64,000 bases of DNA from positions 11,054,501 through 11,118,500 of the forward strand of contig NZ_CP012670.1 of NCBI RefSeq assembly GCF_004135735.1. The letters run 5' to 3'. The notes under the pieces were generated by a model. That model was not told the origin of the DNA. It ran no database searches and saw nothing but the letters and a program-made list of their open reading frames with translations. This DNA is from Sorangium cellulosum (lineage in GTDB: Bacteria > Myxococcota_A > Polyangia > Polyangiales > Polyangiaceae). Positions 9,264-19,514 of the stretch are shown piece by piece (positions within the stretch are counted from its first letter, which is position 1; each line of letters opens with the position of its first letter). A program made the position numbers and the translations under genes.

Positions 9264-9404
9264 TGCCAGTGCGTCGTTGAGACCGATCCCCATCGGGCGG
9301 TGAGACGACGCCCAGCGTTCGACCGATCGGCGAGGGCCTCCCTGCAGAAAGCCTCACTCGCGGCCCCAGGCAGGACGGGGAGGCGCTCGCCGAGCGCGTC
9401 GTGC

Positions 9405-9452
9405 GGAGAAGGAGGGGCGCCGGCAGCCGCCGGCGGCCCCTTCTCTTTCTCT
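9405..9452 (+). terminator. Candidate rho-independent terminator
   Basis: The left arm at 9407-9422 (AGAAGGAGGGGCGCCG) pairs with the right arm at 9430-9444 with one bulge. It is followed by CTTTCT. It lies downstream of the secreted-protein gene ending at 9263 and before the next start. Confidence 0.55.
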
Positions 9453-9510
9453 GCCGCCGCCGAGCGTCCGGCCGCGGCGCGCTCGCCGGGGCCATTTGTC
9501 TGGAGGAACC

Positions 9511-11097
9511 ATGATGCAACCGAGTACCTCGCAACGGAAACCCTTTCGCCGGCCGCTGTTGATCGCCGCCGGGATCCTTTTGGCAGCCCTCGCCGGTGTG
9601 GTCCTCTTCTTCGTCCTCCGTCCGAAAGACGAGCAGATCCCCCGCGCGGGGGCCCCGGCCGCCGGGGCGGAGAGGCACGTCCGCTATCGAAACAGGGCGA
9701 TCGTCCGCGCCGCGCCCGCGGCGAAGCGAGAGGCGCGGCCCACGATCAGCGGCCATGTCTACGGCACGGACGGGAACACCATCGCGGGGGTGACGGTCGT
9801 GGCGTCGACCTTCGAGGTCGCCGGCAACGTGCTCTCGGCGGCCGGCTCCGTGAAGAGCGACGAGGACGGGCGGTTCGCGCTCACGCTCCCGGACGGCACC
9901 TATCAGATCAGCGCGAGCGCCGAGGGGTACGGGGCCACGTCGATCACGGCGCACCCCGGCGACGCGGTGAGCCTCGTGCTGCCGAAGAGCGGCGTCATCG
10001 AGGGGCGCGTGCTGGACGAGCGGGGCGAGCCCGTGCGGCGCTTCTCGATCGACGTGCTCACGGTCGTGACGGCGGAGACCCCGGCGACCCCGGCCCTGTT
10101 CTCTCGCACGTTCGAGAGCCCGGACGGCACGTTCCGCGTCGATCAATTGCCCTCCTGGAACGTCATCGTCAGGGCGACGGCGGCGGACTTCGCGCCCACG
10201 TTCTCTCCGATCGTCGGCGTGCGCGCCGGGGATGTCGAGAAGATGGATCTGACCCTCTCCAGGGGGTGTGTCCTGACCGGGCGCGCGGTGGACCCGTCCG
10301 GCGCTCCCCTGCCGGGCGTCTATGTCGACGCGGAGTCGGTGATCGCCGCCGGCGAGATGACCAACCTGGCCCTGGAGGCCGCCGCCCAGGCGGAGACCGC
10401 GGACGACGGCTCGTTCCGCCTGCCGCAGGTGCCGAAGGGCACGATCACCGTCCGCGGCTACGACGGGAGCAACGCGGTGAGCTCGGTCGACGTCGAGGTC
10501 TCGAGCTGCGACGACCTAGAGCCGGTGAAGCTCGTGATGTCGCCCGGCGGCAGCTTCTCCGGCGTGGCGCGCGACGGCGACGGCAAGCCCATCGCGGGCG
10601 CCCGGATCATGCTGCTGCACCGGCCGATCGGCTTCGTGAACACGGTGAGCGACGCGGAGGGCCGCTTCCATTTCGAGCAGGTCCCGCCCGGCATGCTCCG
10701 CGTCCTGATGCGGCACGGGGAGCAGGAGATCCTCGTGGGCGTCAACATCGAGGATGGGAAGAGCACGCAGCAGGACATCGCCTTCGCGCCTCAGGGCACA
10801 GGGGAGATCCGGGGCCGCGTCACGGTGGGCGGCAAGCCGCTCCCGGGGGCTCGCCTCATGCTGGCCACCCCGGTCGGCGACGATGGCGCGATCGGCCTGT
10901 ACCACCCCGTCACGGCGGAGGACGGCTCGTACCGCGTGTCCGGGGTCCTGCCCGGCCCCTACATCATCAACGTCGAGTCGACCAACATCGGGGGCAACCT
11001 GCAGGTGAACCCGGGCGAGCTCACGACGATGGATCTGCAGGTGACCGATCTGCCGAGCACGAACGGCCAGGAGCCCGCGATCGCGCCGCCGCAGTGA
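9511..11097 (+). CDS. Membrane-anchored carboxypeptidase-regulatory-domain repeat protein
   Basis: This encodes 528 residues. The ATG at 9511 follows TGGAGGAACC. A basic N-terminus and a single hydrophobic segment (about residues 18-38, then LRPKDE) suggest a signal anchor. The rest contains five or so beta-sandwich units of the carboxypeptidase regulatory-like type, recognisable by ISGHVYGTDGNTIAGVTV, repeated DEDGRF or DDGSF turns, and LPDGTY/VPKGTI elements. These domains bind or display rather than catalyse, and no catalytic domain is attached. It is convergent with the next gene. Role unknown; a cell-surface or periplasmic scaffold is likely. Confidence 0.75.
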   Translation: MMQPSTSQRKPFRRPLLIAAGILLAALAGVVLFFVLRPKDEQIPRAGAPAAGAERHVRYRNRAIVRAAPAAKREARPTISGHVYGTDGNTIAGVTVVASTFEVAGNVLSAAGSVKSDEDGRFALTLPDGTYQISASAEGYGATSITAHPGDAVSLVLPKSGVIEGRVLDERGEPVRRFSIDVLTVVTAETPATPALFSRTFESPDGTFRVDQLPSWNVIVRATAADFAPTFSPIVGVRAGDVEKMDLTLSRGCVLTGRAVDPSGAPLPGVYVDAESVIAAGEMTNLALEAAAQAETADDGSFRLPQVPKGTITVRGYDGSNAVSSVDVEVSSCDDLEPVKLVMSPGGSFSGVARDGDGKPIAGARIMLLHRPIGFVNTVSDAEGRFHFEQVPPGMLRVLMRHGEQEILVGVNIEDGKSTQQDIAFAPQGTGEIRGRVTVGGKPLPGARLMLATPVGDDGAIGLYHPVTAEDGSYRVSGVLPGPYIINVESTNIGGNLQVNPGELTTMDLQVTDLPSTNGQEPAIAPPQ

Positions 11098-11113
11098 TGC
11101 GTGGCGGCGGCGG

Positions 11114-11158
11114 CAGCAGCGGCCGGCGGGGGCGGTGGCGCCGCGCCGGCCCCTGCTG
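11114..11158. terminator. Hairpin between convergent genes
   Basis: CAGCAGCGGCCGGCG at 11114-11128 pairs with 11144-11158 with one mismatch, around a short loop. It lies exactly between the stops of two convergent genes, where a bidirectional terminator is expected. There is no U-tract, so the mechanism is uncertain. Confidence 0.5.
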
Positions 11159-11175
11159 GAGGGAGCCTCAGCCGG

Positions 11176-12648
11176 TCAGTCCTGCGTGATGGTGAGCTCG
11201 AACGGACCCGCAGCGACGTTATCGTAGGTGTCGACGAAGATGTCGATCGGGGTCCCCGCGGTCACCTCCACCGTGATCGACTCGGCCTCTCCGCTGAAGC
11301 CGGCGTCCGTGCATTCGAGCTCGCTCGCCTCATCGGCGCAGTCGGTCCGCGCGTGGAGGACGAGGTCGGCCGCGCCCGTCGGCGTCGCGGTGATGGTCAC
11401 GTTGCCGCTCGCCTCGGGTGAATAGCGGTACACGAGATCCGGGCCGGCGCCCGCGCACGAGCCCTCGAAGGCGCGCACGCCCTCGGACGTGTCGCCCGCC
11501 GCGGCCGCGTCCGCCACCGGCACCGCCGCCGCGCACGCGGCCGCCGGGTTCACCTCGCACGCGTTGGAGCACACGTCGTCGTCCACCTCGTTGCCGTCGT
11601 CGCACAGCTCCGTGCCCACGAGCGCCCCGTCGCCGCAGACCTGCTCCTTGAAGTCCACGTCGAGCACGTACTCCGCGGGCGATCCGAGCTGGCCCTCGAT
11701 GAAGATGAAGTAGGTCTCCCCGGCCTCGACCAGGAGCTCCAGGGGAGGCTCGCCCGGGGGATAGGCGAGCAGGCAGCCGAGCAGCGTCGACGGGTCGTCG
11801 CAGCTCGTCCGGATGTACCAGTCGAAGTCGCCGGCCGTGGACGTCGCGACGACGCGGAACGAGCCCTTGGCCGGCGCCACGAACTGGAAGACCTGCTCGC
11901 TCTCGCCGACGCCGGCAGGATAAATCGAGCCGAAGAAGTCCGGGCAGGCCGCGGAGAACAGCCTGGTCCCGCTCTCCGTGGTCCCCGTGAACGTGCCCCC
12001 CTCCGACACGTCGATGGCCGCCGTGCACGCCGCGGCGACGCTGGCCGCGCACGCGTCGGAGCAGTCGAGCTCCTCGCAGTCCTGCAGGTCGTCCCCATCG
12101 TCGTCCCGCTCGTTGTCGCAGTCCTCGTCGAGGGTGGAGCAGAGCGCCGAGTCATCGTCGCAGAAGCCCTGGCACTGGTCGTCGCTATTGCAGCCGCCGA
12201 GGCACACCGCCGCCCCGTTCAGCTCGACGCACTCCTGCGCCGCGCCCGTGCAGTCGGCCGTGTCCTGACAGGTCTTGATGCAGAGCGAGAAGTCGCTGCC
12301 CGCAGCCAGACACACGGAGCCCGCCCCGCACTCGATGAGCTCCTGCGCGCAGAGCGACGAGCAGTACCCCCCCGCCCAGCCGAAGGCGTCCTCGGTCATG
12401 CACAGGCCGCCGCTGCACTCGTCGTCGTATGTGCAGGGCTCGCCGTCCGCCCTCGCCTCGGTCGCGGCGTCCTCGCCGCCCTGGCCGCCCTGGCCGCCCT
12501 GGCCGTCCTGACCGCCCTGGCCGCCCTGACCGCCGCCCTCTCCGCCGGTGCCCGACATCGCCGGCCGCGGCTCCCCCTCGTCATCGCCGCACGCAGCGAG
12601 CGCCAGACACATCGCAGTCACTGCCGTCAGGGAAATACCAGGTCGCAT
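11176..12648 (-). CDS. Cys-rich lipoprotein with PPC-like domains
   Basis: This encodes 490 residues. The signal peptide starting MRPGISLTAV ends in a LALAAC lipobox, and a Gly/Gln low-complexity linker (GGQGGQ) follows. A Cys-rich segment contains EPCTYDDECSGGLC and related spacings. Two PPC-like beta-domains are separated by a CGDGALVGTELCDDGN repeat, so it is built from the same parts as the 1197-residue lipoprotein at 4430 but is shorter. The start is set at 12648 because the 13 residues upstream do not extend the signal peptide. No enzymatic motif is visible; a surface lipoprotein is likely. Confidence 0.8.
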   Translation of the reverse strand: MRPGISLTAVTAMCLALAACGDDEGEPRPAMSGTGGEGGGQGGQGGQDGQGGQGGQGGEDAATEARADGEPCTYDDECSGGLCMTEDAFGWAGGYCSSLCAQELIECGAGSVCLAAGSDFSLCIKTCQDTADCTGAAQECVELNGAAVCLGGCNSDDQCQGFCDDDSALCSTLDEDCDNERDDDGDDLQDCEELDCSDACAASVAAACTAAIDVSEGGTFTGTTESGTRLFSAACPDFFGSIYPAGVGESEQVFQFVAPAKGSFRVVATSTAGDFDWYIRTSCDDPSTLLGCLLAYPPGEPPLELLVEAGETYFIFIEGQLGSPAEYVLDVDFKEQVCGDGALVGTELCDDGNEVDDDVCSNACEVNPAAACAAAVPVADAAAAGDTSEGVRAFEGSCAGAGPDLVYRYSPEASGNVTITATPTGAADLVLHARTDCADEASELECTDAGFSGEAESITVEVTAGTPIDIFVDTYDNVAAGPFELTITQD

Positions 12649-13034
12649 GGCCCGTTCTCCTTGTGGAGGGTAAGAGCGCCGAACCAAGCCGGACCGAGCC
12701 GGGCAGCCGAGGGGGGCAGCGCTGGGCGCGACGAGGAGCCCTGCGGAAGGAGGGCGACGAGGAGCAACGACGCGATGCGCCCGCCATCGGCTGCCTGGCG
12801 GCGGGAGGTTTTGTTCGGCGCTCCGAGTCCTCGTATCACGGAGAACGCCACGAACGCGTCACAAGTGAGAAATGTGGGAGCTCAACTCGACCGGATAATT
12901 CTGTTCAAGTCGAAAGTTAGTTAGTAAAGAAAGATTTCTAACAATCGTTCAACGCTGCGATCCCGCCGTTTCAGAATCGAAATCCGGGAGGGAACGTTCC
13001 TGACGCATCGCCGCAATCTTAGGGAGATCCCGGA
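12649..13034. other. Divergent intergenic region with an AT-rich core
   Basis: This spacer separates the minus-strand lipoprotein from the YkgJ-type gene. Positions 12890-12950 are distinctly AT-rich (around AGTTAGTTAGTAAAGAAAG), unlike the surrounding GC-rich DNA, which suggests regulatory function. No gene is supported. Confidence 0.5.
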
Positions 13035-13050
13035 TGGCACGGTCAGTGCT
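13035..13050 (+). promoter_or_regulatory. Candidate sigma-54 (-24/-12) promoter
   Basis: TGGCACGGTCAGTGCT matches the consensus TGGCAC-N5-TTGCW at all positions but one (G for the first T of the -12 box), with correct GG-to-GC spacing. Transcription would start near 13061 and read toward the YkgJ-type gene. Sigma-54 promoters are common in myxobacteria. This is a motif match only, with no enhancer site identified. Confidence 0.45.
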
Positions 13051-13056
13051 TCTACG

Positions 13057-13116
13057 GACAGCAGCGCCGCCGGCGCGGCCTTCGCCCCCCTGAGGCCCCG
13101 GCGGCGCTGTCTTTTT
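13057..13116 (+). terminator. Strong hairpin plus T-run (terminator or attenuator)
   Basis: GACAG...CGCCGCCGG (13057-13073) pairs with CCGGCGGCGCTGTC (13098-13111), with a three-base bulge, and is followed by TTTTT at 13112-13116. It has the form of an intrinsic terminator on the plus strand, but no plus-strand gene precedes it. It sits at the expected start of a transcript from the candidate sigma-54 promoter, so it could be a leader attenuator. Confidence 0.6.
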
Positions 13117-13312
13117 GTCCGCGTCCTCTGCCGTGCCTGAGCTCCGGCCCGCGGCTCCTCGCGGACCGGGTCGGCCAGGCACGGCGCGCAGGCCAGGGTC
13201 GGATCCGTCTGGCACGACATGCTCGTCGGGTCCGCCCGGAGGGGGGGCCGGATCCGTCCGGTACGACGACGGTGAGCGCCGCTCGTTGTCGCGTTGTATG
13301 GTCCGCCGCCCC

Positions 13313-14584
13313 ATGGCGACGAAGCGCTCCTCGGCGACGAAGCTCTCCTCTCCCCCGAACCAGCGGTTCGCGTGCCGCGACTGCCCGGCGCGGTGCTGCC
13401 GGATGCCCTGGAACATCCGCTTCAGCAACGAGGAGGCCAGGCGCTATCTCGAGGACCCCTGGGTGCGGGAGCGCGCCGGGAGCGAGGCGGCGGCGGTCAT
13501 CGCGCGCGGCGTCCTGCCCATGCTGGAGAAGGACCGCCGGCTGCAATGCGTCTTCCTCGACGACGACCTGCTCTGCAGCCTGCAGAAGCGGTTCGGCCAC
13601 GAGTACATCCCGCGGTCGTGCCAGGCGTTCCCGTTCGGGTTCGTTCGCGACGAGGAGGACGTCGTCGTCGCCCAGCTCTCGCAGCTCTGCCCCTCGATCC
13701 GCGACAACTACGGCGACCCCGTCGACCGCCAGCTCCGGGCGAAGCTCCAGCAGCGGGGGGAGTCGGAGCGGATGTCGACGGCGCTGGCGACGCTGCGCGG
13801 CGTCATCCTCTCCCGGCCCCAGTACCTGCGCATCGCGCGGCACTGGGAAGAGCAGCTCGCGGCCGACGCGTCGCCGGCGTCGACGCTGGCGCGGCTCTAC
13901 GACTGGACGACCGCCCTCGAGCGCGCGCTCCCCGCGGGCGGCGAGCGCGCGACGGACGCCGCGCTGGAGGCCGCCTTCCAGCAAGCCCACGCCCACGAGG
14001 CCGCGCCGCTCGCGCCCCGCCGGCGCCCTTCGTTCCACGCGCGGGTGCTGTTCGCCTTCCTGCTCGGCAACCTCTGCTATCCGTCGCGGGTCCGGCAGGC
14101 CCACCGGGTCGGAAAGGCGCCGTTCGCGGAGCTCCAGGGGCTGCGCAGCCTCGGCAACAAGGCCGCCTGGATGCTCGGGCGAGGCACCGTCGACATGCTG
14201 TTCATCCCGAGGCCGTTCAAGCTCCAGCACGTGCGCACGGTCGACCGCTTCCTCGACGGCGACCAGGGGGCGCTCGTCCGGGACTACCTGCGCCTCGCGC
14301 TCCAGCGCCGGCACATCTTCTCCGCGCCGCGGCACCTCCTCGCGGCCGTGCTCGACCTCTCGCTCGCCACCGCCGTCATCTCCCGCTTCGCCCGCTGCCG
14401 CGCCGCGGCGGACGGCAGGACCCAGGTCGCCGCGGAGGACGTGCGGGAGGGCATCAGCGTGGCCGAGCTCGTCCTCCTGAGCCACGCCGCCCTCTCGGAG
14501 CAAGGCAGGCTCATGAAGAACCTGCGCTGGCTCCTGCTCACGAAGCGCGAGAGCTTCCGGGGCGTGCTGGAGACGGAGGCCTGA
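13313..14584 (+). CDS. YkgJ-type Cys-cluster protein (FliB/lysine-N-methylase-like)
   Basis: This encodes 423 residues from the ATG at 13313; an in-frame ATG five codons upstream (13298) is an alternative. The N-terminal CRDCPARCC (Cys21, 24, 28, 29), followed by IRFSNEEARRYLEDPW and then SCQAFPFGF, is the YkgJ/FliB cysteine-cluster signature, thought to bind zinc or an Fe-S cluster. Some members are annotated as flagellin lysine-N-methylases, but no flagellar genes are near and that activity is not assumed here. The C-terminal half is helical and unassigned. It is probably transcribed from the upstream candidate sigma-54 promoter. Confidence 0.7.
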   Translation: MATKRSSATKLSSPPNQRFACRDCPARCCRMPWNIRFSNEEARRYLEDPWVRERAGSEAAAVIARGVLPMLEKDRRLQCVFLDDDLLCSLQKRFGHEYIPRSCQAFPFGFVRDEEDVVVAQLSQLCPSIRDNYGDPVDRQLRAKLQQRGESERMSTALATLRGVILSRPQYLRIARHWEEQLAADASPASTLARLYDWTTALERALPAGGERATDAALEAAFQQAHAHEAAPLAPRRRPSFHARVLFAFLLGNLCYPSRVRQAHRVGKAPFAELQGLRSLGNKAAWMLGRGTVDMLFIPRPFKLQHVRTVDRFLDGDQGALVRDYLRLALQRRHIFSAPRHLLAAVLDLSLATAVISRFARCRAAADGRTQVAAEDVREGISVAELVLLSHAALSEQGRLMKNLRWLLLTKRESFRGVLETEA

Positions 14585-14638
14585 CGCCCTCCGGCCGGGC
14601 GGACCGGGCCTCAGGACGGGGTCGACCCCCCTTGTCGC

Positions 14639-14656
14639 GTCACGGCCGGCCGTGAC
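14639..14656. promoter_or_regulatory. Perfect 18-bp palindrome upstream of aspartate kinase
   Basis: GTCACGGCCGGCCGTGAC is fully self-complementary and ends 46 bases before the aspartate kinase start. Its position suits a repressor or activator operator, but a weak terminator of the upstream gene is also possible. Confidence 0.45.
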
Positions 14657-14702
14657 TATCATCCGCGCTCCACCGGGCCGACAGGCCCATGGAGGCACGC
14701 GC

Positions 14703-16034
14703 ATGATCGTCATGAAGTTCGGCGGCAGCTCGGTCGAGAGCCGCGATCAGATCGAGAAGGTTCTCCACATCGCCAGGGCCCGCCTGGCCCGCCGCCCCGT
14801 CCTCGTGAGCTCCGCGCACAAGGGCATGACCGACGCGCTGATCAACGCCGCCAGGGGCGCCGCCGCGGGGCGCCTCGACCCGGCCGTGCCCATCGACAAG
14901 CAGCGCGCCGTGGCCGAGTCGCTCGGCTGCGCGCCCGACCTGCTCGCGCCGTTCTACCAGGAGATCGAGGACCTCCTGCGCGGCATCAGCCTCGTCAAGG
15001 AGCTCAGCCCGAGGAGCCTCGACTACATCGCGAGCTTCGGCGAGCGCATGGCCGTCCGCTGCATCGCCGACTTCTTCTCCCGGAGCGGCGTCCCGGCCCG
15101 CGCCTACGACGTCTGGGACCTCGGCTTCATCACCGACTCGAGCTTCGGCCGCGCGCGGCCGCTGCCCGGCTTCGAGGCCCGGGTCAAGGCCGCGTTCGCC
15201 GAGCACGTCCCCGAGGGCGTCGTCCCGGTCGTCACCGGCTTCGTCGGCCGCAACGAGGCCGGCGAGATCACGACCGTCGGCCGCAACGGGAGCGACCTGA
15301 CGGCCACGCTGCTCGCCGCCGCGCTCGACGCCGAGGAGGCCCAGATCTGGAGCGACACCGACGGGGTGATGACGGCCGACCCGAGCGTCGTGAAGACGGC
15401 CCGCAACATCCCGACGATGCGCTTCGAGGAGGCGGCGGAGCTCGCGTTCTTCGGCTCCCGCGTGCTGCACCCCTCGACGCTCCTGCCCGCCATGGAGAAG
15501 CGCATCCCGGTGCGGGTGCTCAACACCAACCGGCCGGATCACCCCGGCACGGTCATCGACTTCAACACCGACGCGGCGTCGCCGGCCGTGACCAGCATCG
15601 CGTACCGCGAGAAGCAGGTCGTGCTCAAGATCGGCTCGACGCGGATGTTCGGCGAGGTCGGCTTCCTCGCGCAGGTCCTCGCCGTGCTGGCGCGGCACGA
15701 GGTCGTGATCGACGTGATCACCACGTCGGAGGTCTCGGTCTCGATGACCACCGACAGCCTCGAGAAGCTCCGCCGGGCGCTCCCCGAGCTCGAGCGGTTC
15801 GGCGCCTGCGAGGTGCTGCCCGACCACACGACGCTCGTGATCGTCGGCCACGGCCTGCCCCGGCAGAAGGGCGTCGCCGCGCAGGTGCTCGAGGCGATGA
15901 GCCAGGCCGGCGTGAACGTCGAGATGCTGAGCTACGCCATGGGCAGCGTGAACCTGTGCATGGTCATCGACGACGCGAGCGTCGCCTCGGCGGTGGGGGT
16001 GCTGCACCGCTCGCTCTTCGAGCAGGCGCGGTGA
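14703..16034 (+). CDS. lysC: Aspartate kinase
   Basis: This encodes 443 residues, within the usual range for monofunctional aspartokinase. It phosphorylates L-aspartate, the first step toward lysine, threonine, methionine and diaminopimelate. MKFGGSS at residues 4-10 is the ATP-binding motif. VGRNGSDLTATLLA and WSDTDGVMTADP are the conserved substrate and nucleotide elements. From about residue 300 there are two ACT-type regulatory domains (VVLKIGSTRMF, DVITTSEVSVSMTTD and a second unit with VNVEMLSYAMGSVN), so feedback inhibition by an end-product amino acid is expected. The ATG at 14703 fits the family N-terminus. A palindrome upstream may regulate it. Confidence 0.92.
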   Translation: MIVMKFGGSSVESRDQIEKVLHIARARLARRPVLVSSAHKGMTDALINAARGAAAGRLDPAVPIDKQRAVAESLGCAPDLLAPFYQEIEDLLRGISLVKELSPRSLDYIASFGERMAVRCIADFFSRSGVPARAYDVWDLGFITDSSFGRARPLPGFEARVKAAFAEHVPEGVVPVVTGFVGRNEAGEITTVGRNGSDLTATLLAAALDAEEAQIWSDTDGVMTADPSVVKTARNIPTMRFEEAAELAFFGSRVLHPSTLLPAMEKRIPVRVLNTNRPDHPGTVIDFNTDAASPAVTSIAYREKQVVLKIGSTRMFGEVGFLAQVLAVLARHEVVIDVITTSEVSVSMTTDSLEKLRRALPELERFGACEVLPDHTTLVIVGHGLPRQKGVAAQVLEAMSQAGVNVEMLSYAMGSVNLCMVIDDASVASAVGVLHRSLFEQAR

Positions 16035-16172
16035 CGCCGCTTGCGGAACACGACGCCCGGCCGCCGTTCGGGTGACGGGACGTTGACGGGCCGTGACGCG
16101 ACGCGAGGTCCGCTGTAGGCGTGGGCCTCGGACGGGACGACCCACGCGCCCGGCCGGGGAGAGGGGAGAGAC

Positions 16173-16976
16173 ATGACAGCGGCGATCCTGGGCGGCAGCG
16201 CGCCGATCCCTCGCGAGAGCACGGGGGACCTCCTGCGGCGCATCGAGGCCGAGCACGGCGCGCTCGGCGCGGGCGCCGCGCTCGCCTTCGACGCGGACGG
16301 CACCCTCTGGGAAGGGGACATCGGCTTCGACCTGTTCGACGCGTTCCTGGCCGAGCGCGCGGCGCGGCCCGAGGCCGAGGAGGCGCTGCGCCGCGAGGCC
16401 GAGGCGTTCGGCGTCGACGCCGGGGGCGGCGCGCACGCGATCGCGAGCGCGCTCCACGCGGCGTTCCTGGACGAGCGGTACCCGGAGGACCGGGCCTTCG
16501 CCATGATGGCCTGGGCCTTCGCCGGGTGGCGCGAGGACGAGCTCGCCGGCTTCGTCGACCGCGTGCTCGAGGAGAAGGGCCACGCGGGGCGCATCCGGCC
16601 GGCGCTCCTGCCGATCCTCGACTGGGCGCGGTCGCGCGGCGCGCCGGTGTACGTCGTCTCCGCCTCGCCGCGCATCGCGGTCGAGCGCGCCGTCGCGGGC
16701 CTCGGCATCGCGCCCGCGCAGGTGGCCGCCATGAGCCCGGCCGTCCGCGAGGGCCGGCTCGCCCCCGAGCTCGGCGCGCCCGCGACCTACGGCGACGGGA
16801 AGATCCGCGCGCTGGGGCGCCTCTTCCCGGAGCTCGCCGTGCTTGCGGCCTTCGGCGACAGCGCCTACGACGCCGCCCTGCTCCGGACGGCCCGGGTGCC
16901 CGTCGCGGTGGCCCCGAGCCCGAAGCTGCTCGCGGTCGCGGACACGATCCCGGGGCTCGTCCTGCTCGCCACCTGA
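16173..16976 (+). CDS. HAD-superfamily phosphatase (SerB-like HAD-IB)
   Basis: This encodes 267 residues. Motif I is DADGTLW with Asp40 as the expected nucleophile and Asp42 as acid/base. Motif II is VVSASPR, and the C-terminal FGDSAYDAALL supplies the metal-binding Asp. A helical cap lies between motifs I and II, as in phosphoserine phosphatase-like enzymes. GGGGAGAGGGGAGAG just upstream gives a purine-rich ribosome site. The ABC ATPase gene begins 10 bases after its stop, so it probably belongs to the importer operon and may dephosphorylate the imported substrate or a derivative; that is inference. Confidence 0.75.
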   Translation: MTAAILGGSAPIPRESTGDLLRRIEAEHGALGAGAALAFDADGTLWEGDIGFDLFDAFLAERAARPEAEEALRREAEAFGVDAGGGAHAIASALHAAFLDERYPEDRAFAMMAWAFAGWREDELAGFVDRVLEEKGHAGRIRPALLPILDWARSRGAPVYVVSASPRIAVERAVAGLGIAPAQVAAMSPAVREGRLAPELGAPATYGDGKIRALGRLFPELAVLAAFGDSAYDAALLRTARVPVAVAPSPKLLAVADTIPGLVLLAT

Positions 16977-16986
16977 GCTCGCCGCC

Positions 16987-18167
<1,181 letters not shown>

Positions 18168-18171
<4 letters not shown>

Positions 18172-19514
18172 GCGGGCGGGGGCGCGGCGCGGCGCGGCCC
18201 GGGGCGAGCGCGCGCTGCTCGCGGCGCGACGCGCTCCGGGCGCTCGCGGCGTCGATCGCCGCGGCCGCGGCGGGCGCGCCCGGCTGCGCGCGGCGCTCGC
18301 CGGACGGGCGCCTCGCGGCGTCGCTGTGGTTCGCGTACGGCGGCAAGAACCGCGAGGTGCTCCTGTCGCTCGTCGACCGGTTCCACCGCGAGCAGGGCCG
18401 CTACCGCATCGAGGCGGTGTACCAGGGCGACTACTTCGAGGCGCTCGCCAAGCTCAGGACCGCGCTCGCGGCGCGCGCCGCGCCCGCGCTGACGCACGTG
18501 GTCGGCGAGGTGGTGCCGTACCTCGCCGAGGCCGGCGCGCTCGAGCCGCTCTCGCGCTTCCTGGACGCGGGGCCCGGCGGCGACCTCGACGTGGTCGAGG
18601 CGCTCGGGCAGGCGGGGACGTTCGTGGGGGGAGGGGAGCGGCCGCTCGTGTGCCTGCCGTTCAACCGCTCGACGCCCATCGCCTACTACAACCGCGACGT
18701 GTTCCGCGAGCTCGGCCTGTCGCCGCCGTCGACCTGGGACGAGCTCCGCGGCGTGGCGTCGCGGCTCGTGGTGCGCGACGGCGGGGCCACGCGGCGGTGG
18801 GGGTTCGAGTGCCCGATCGACTGGTGGTTCTGGGCGGCGCTCGTCGGGCAGGCGGGCGGCGAGATCCTCTCGCCGGACGGCGCGCCCGCGTTCGGCGGCG
18901 AGGCGGGCGTGCGCGCGCTCCGGTTCTGGCAGGCGCTCGTGCACGAGGATCGCACGATGAAGCCGCCGCCGGGGCGCGACTACAACGCGTGGCAGGTGAC
19001 GAACACCGATTTTCTGGCGGGCCGGGTCGCGATGATCTGGACCTCGACGGCGTTCCTCCGCTACCTGGAGGAGAACGCGGCCCAGGCGGGCGCGGGGAGG
19101 TTCGAGGTGGGCGCGGCCCCGCTGCCGCGCGACGTGCGCGCCTCGGTGCCCACGGGCGGGACGATGTTCGTGATGCCGCGGGGGGCGGCGCCCGCGGCGC
19201 AGGAGGCGGCGTTCGCGTTCCTGCGCTGGATGATGCAGCCGGAGCAGGCCAACGCGTGGGCGACGCGGACGGGCTACATGCCCGTCTCGCGCCGCGGCCT
19301 CGAGGCGCTCACGCGGGGCGGCTATTACGCCGCGCACCCGAACGACCGCGTGGCCGTGGACCAGCTCGCGCACGCGGCGCCCTGGCCGTGGTCTCCGGAC
19401 CTGTTCCGCGTCCAGCGCGAGGCGGTGCAGCCCCGGCTGGAAGAGGCGGTGCTCGCCCCGCGCGACGCCGCCGAGACCCTCTCCGAGGCCGTCCGCGCGG
19501 CGCGTGAGCGATGA
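18168..19514 (+). CDS. Extracellular solute-binding lipoprotein (UgpB-like)
   Basis: This encodes 448 residues of solute-binding protein family 1. The N-terminus has SRRDALRAL (twin arginine) and then AGAPGC with Cys40 as lipobox, suggesting a Tat-exported lipoprotein. Conserved stretches include NREVLLSLVDRFHREQG, PFNRSTPIAYYNRDVFRELG and FLAGRVAMIWTSTAFL; the FN-S-TP-YYN pattern is typical of the glycerol-3-phosphate binding protein UgpB and its sugar-binding relatives. It overlaps the ATPase by four bases and the first permease by four bases. It captures the substrate outside the inner membrane. Confidence 0.82.

Noticed and set aside
13034..13093. A 19-codon leader peptide gene
   Set aside because: Start context is fair, but its ATG overlaps the candidate sigma-54 promoter, so both cannot serve one transcript; kept only as a remark in the findings.
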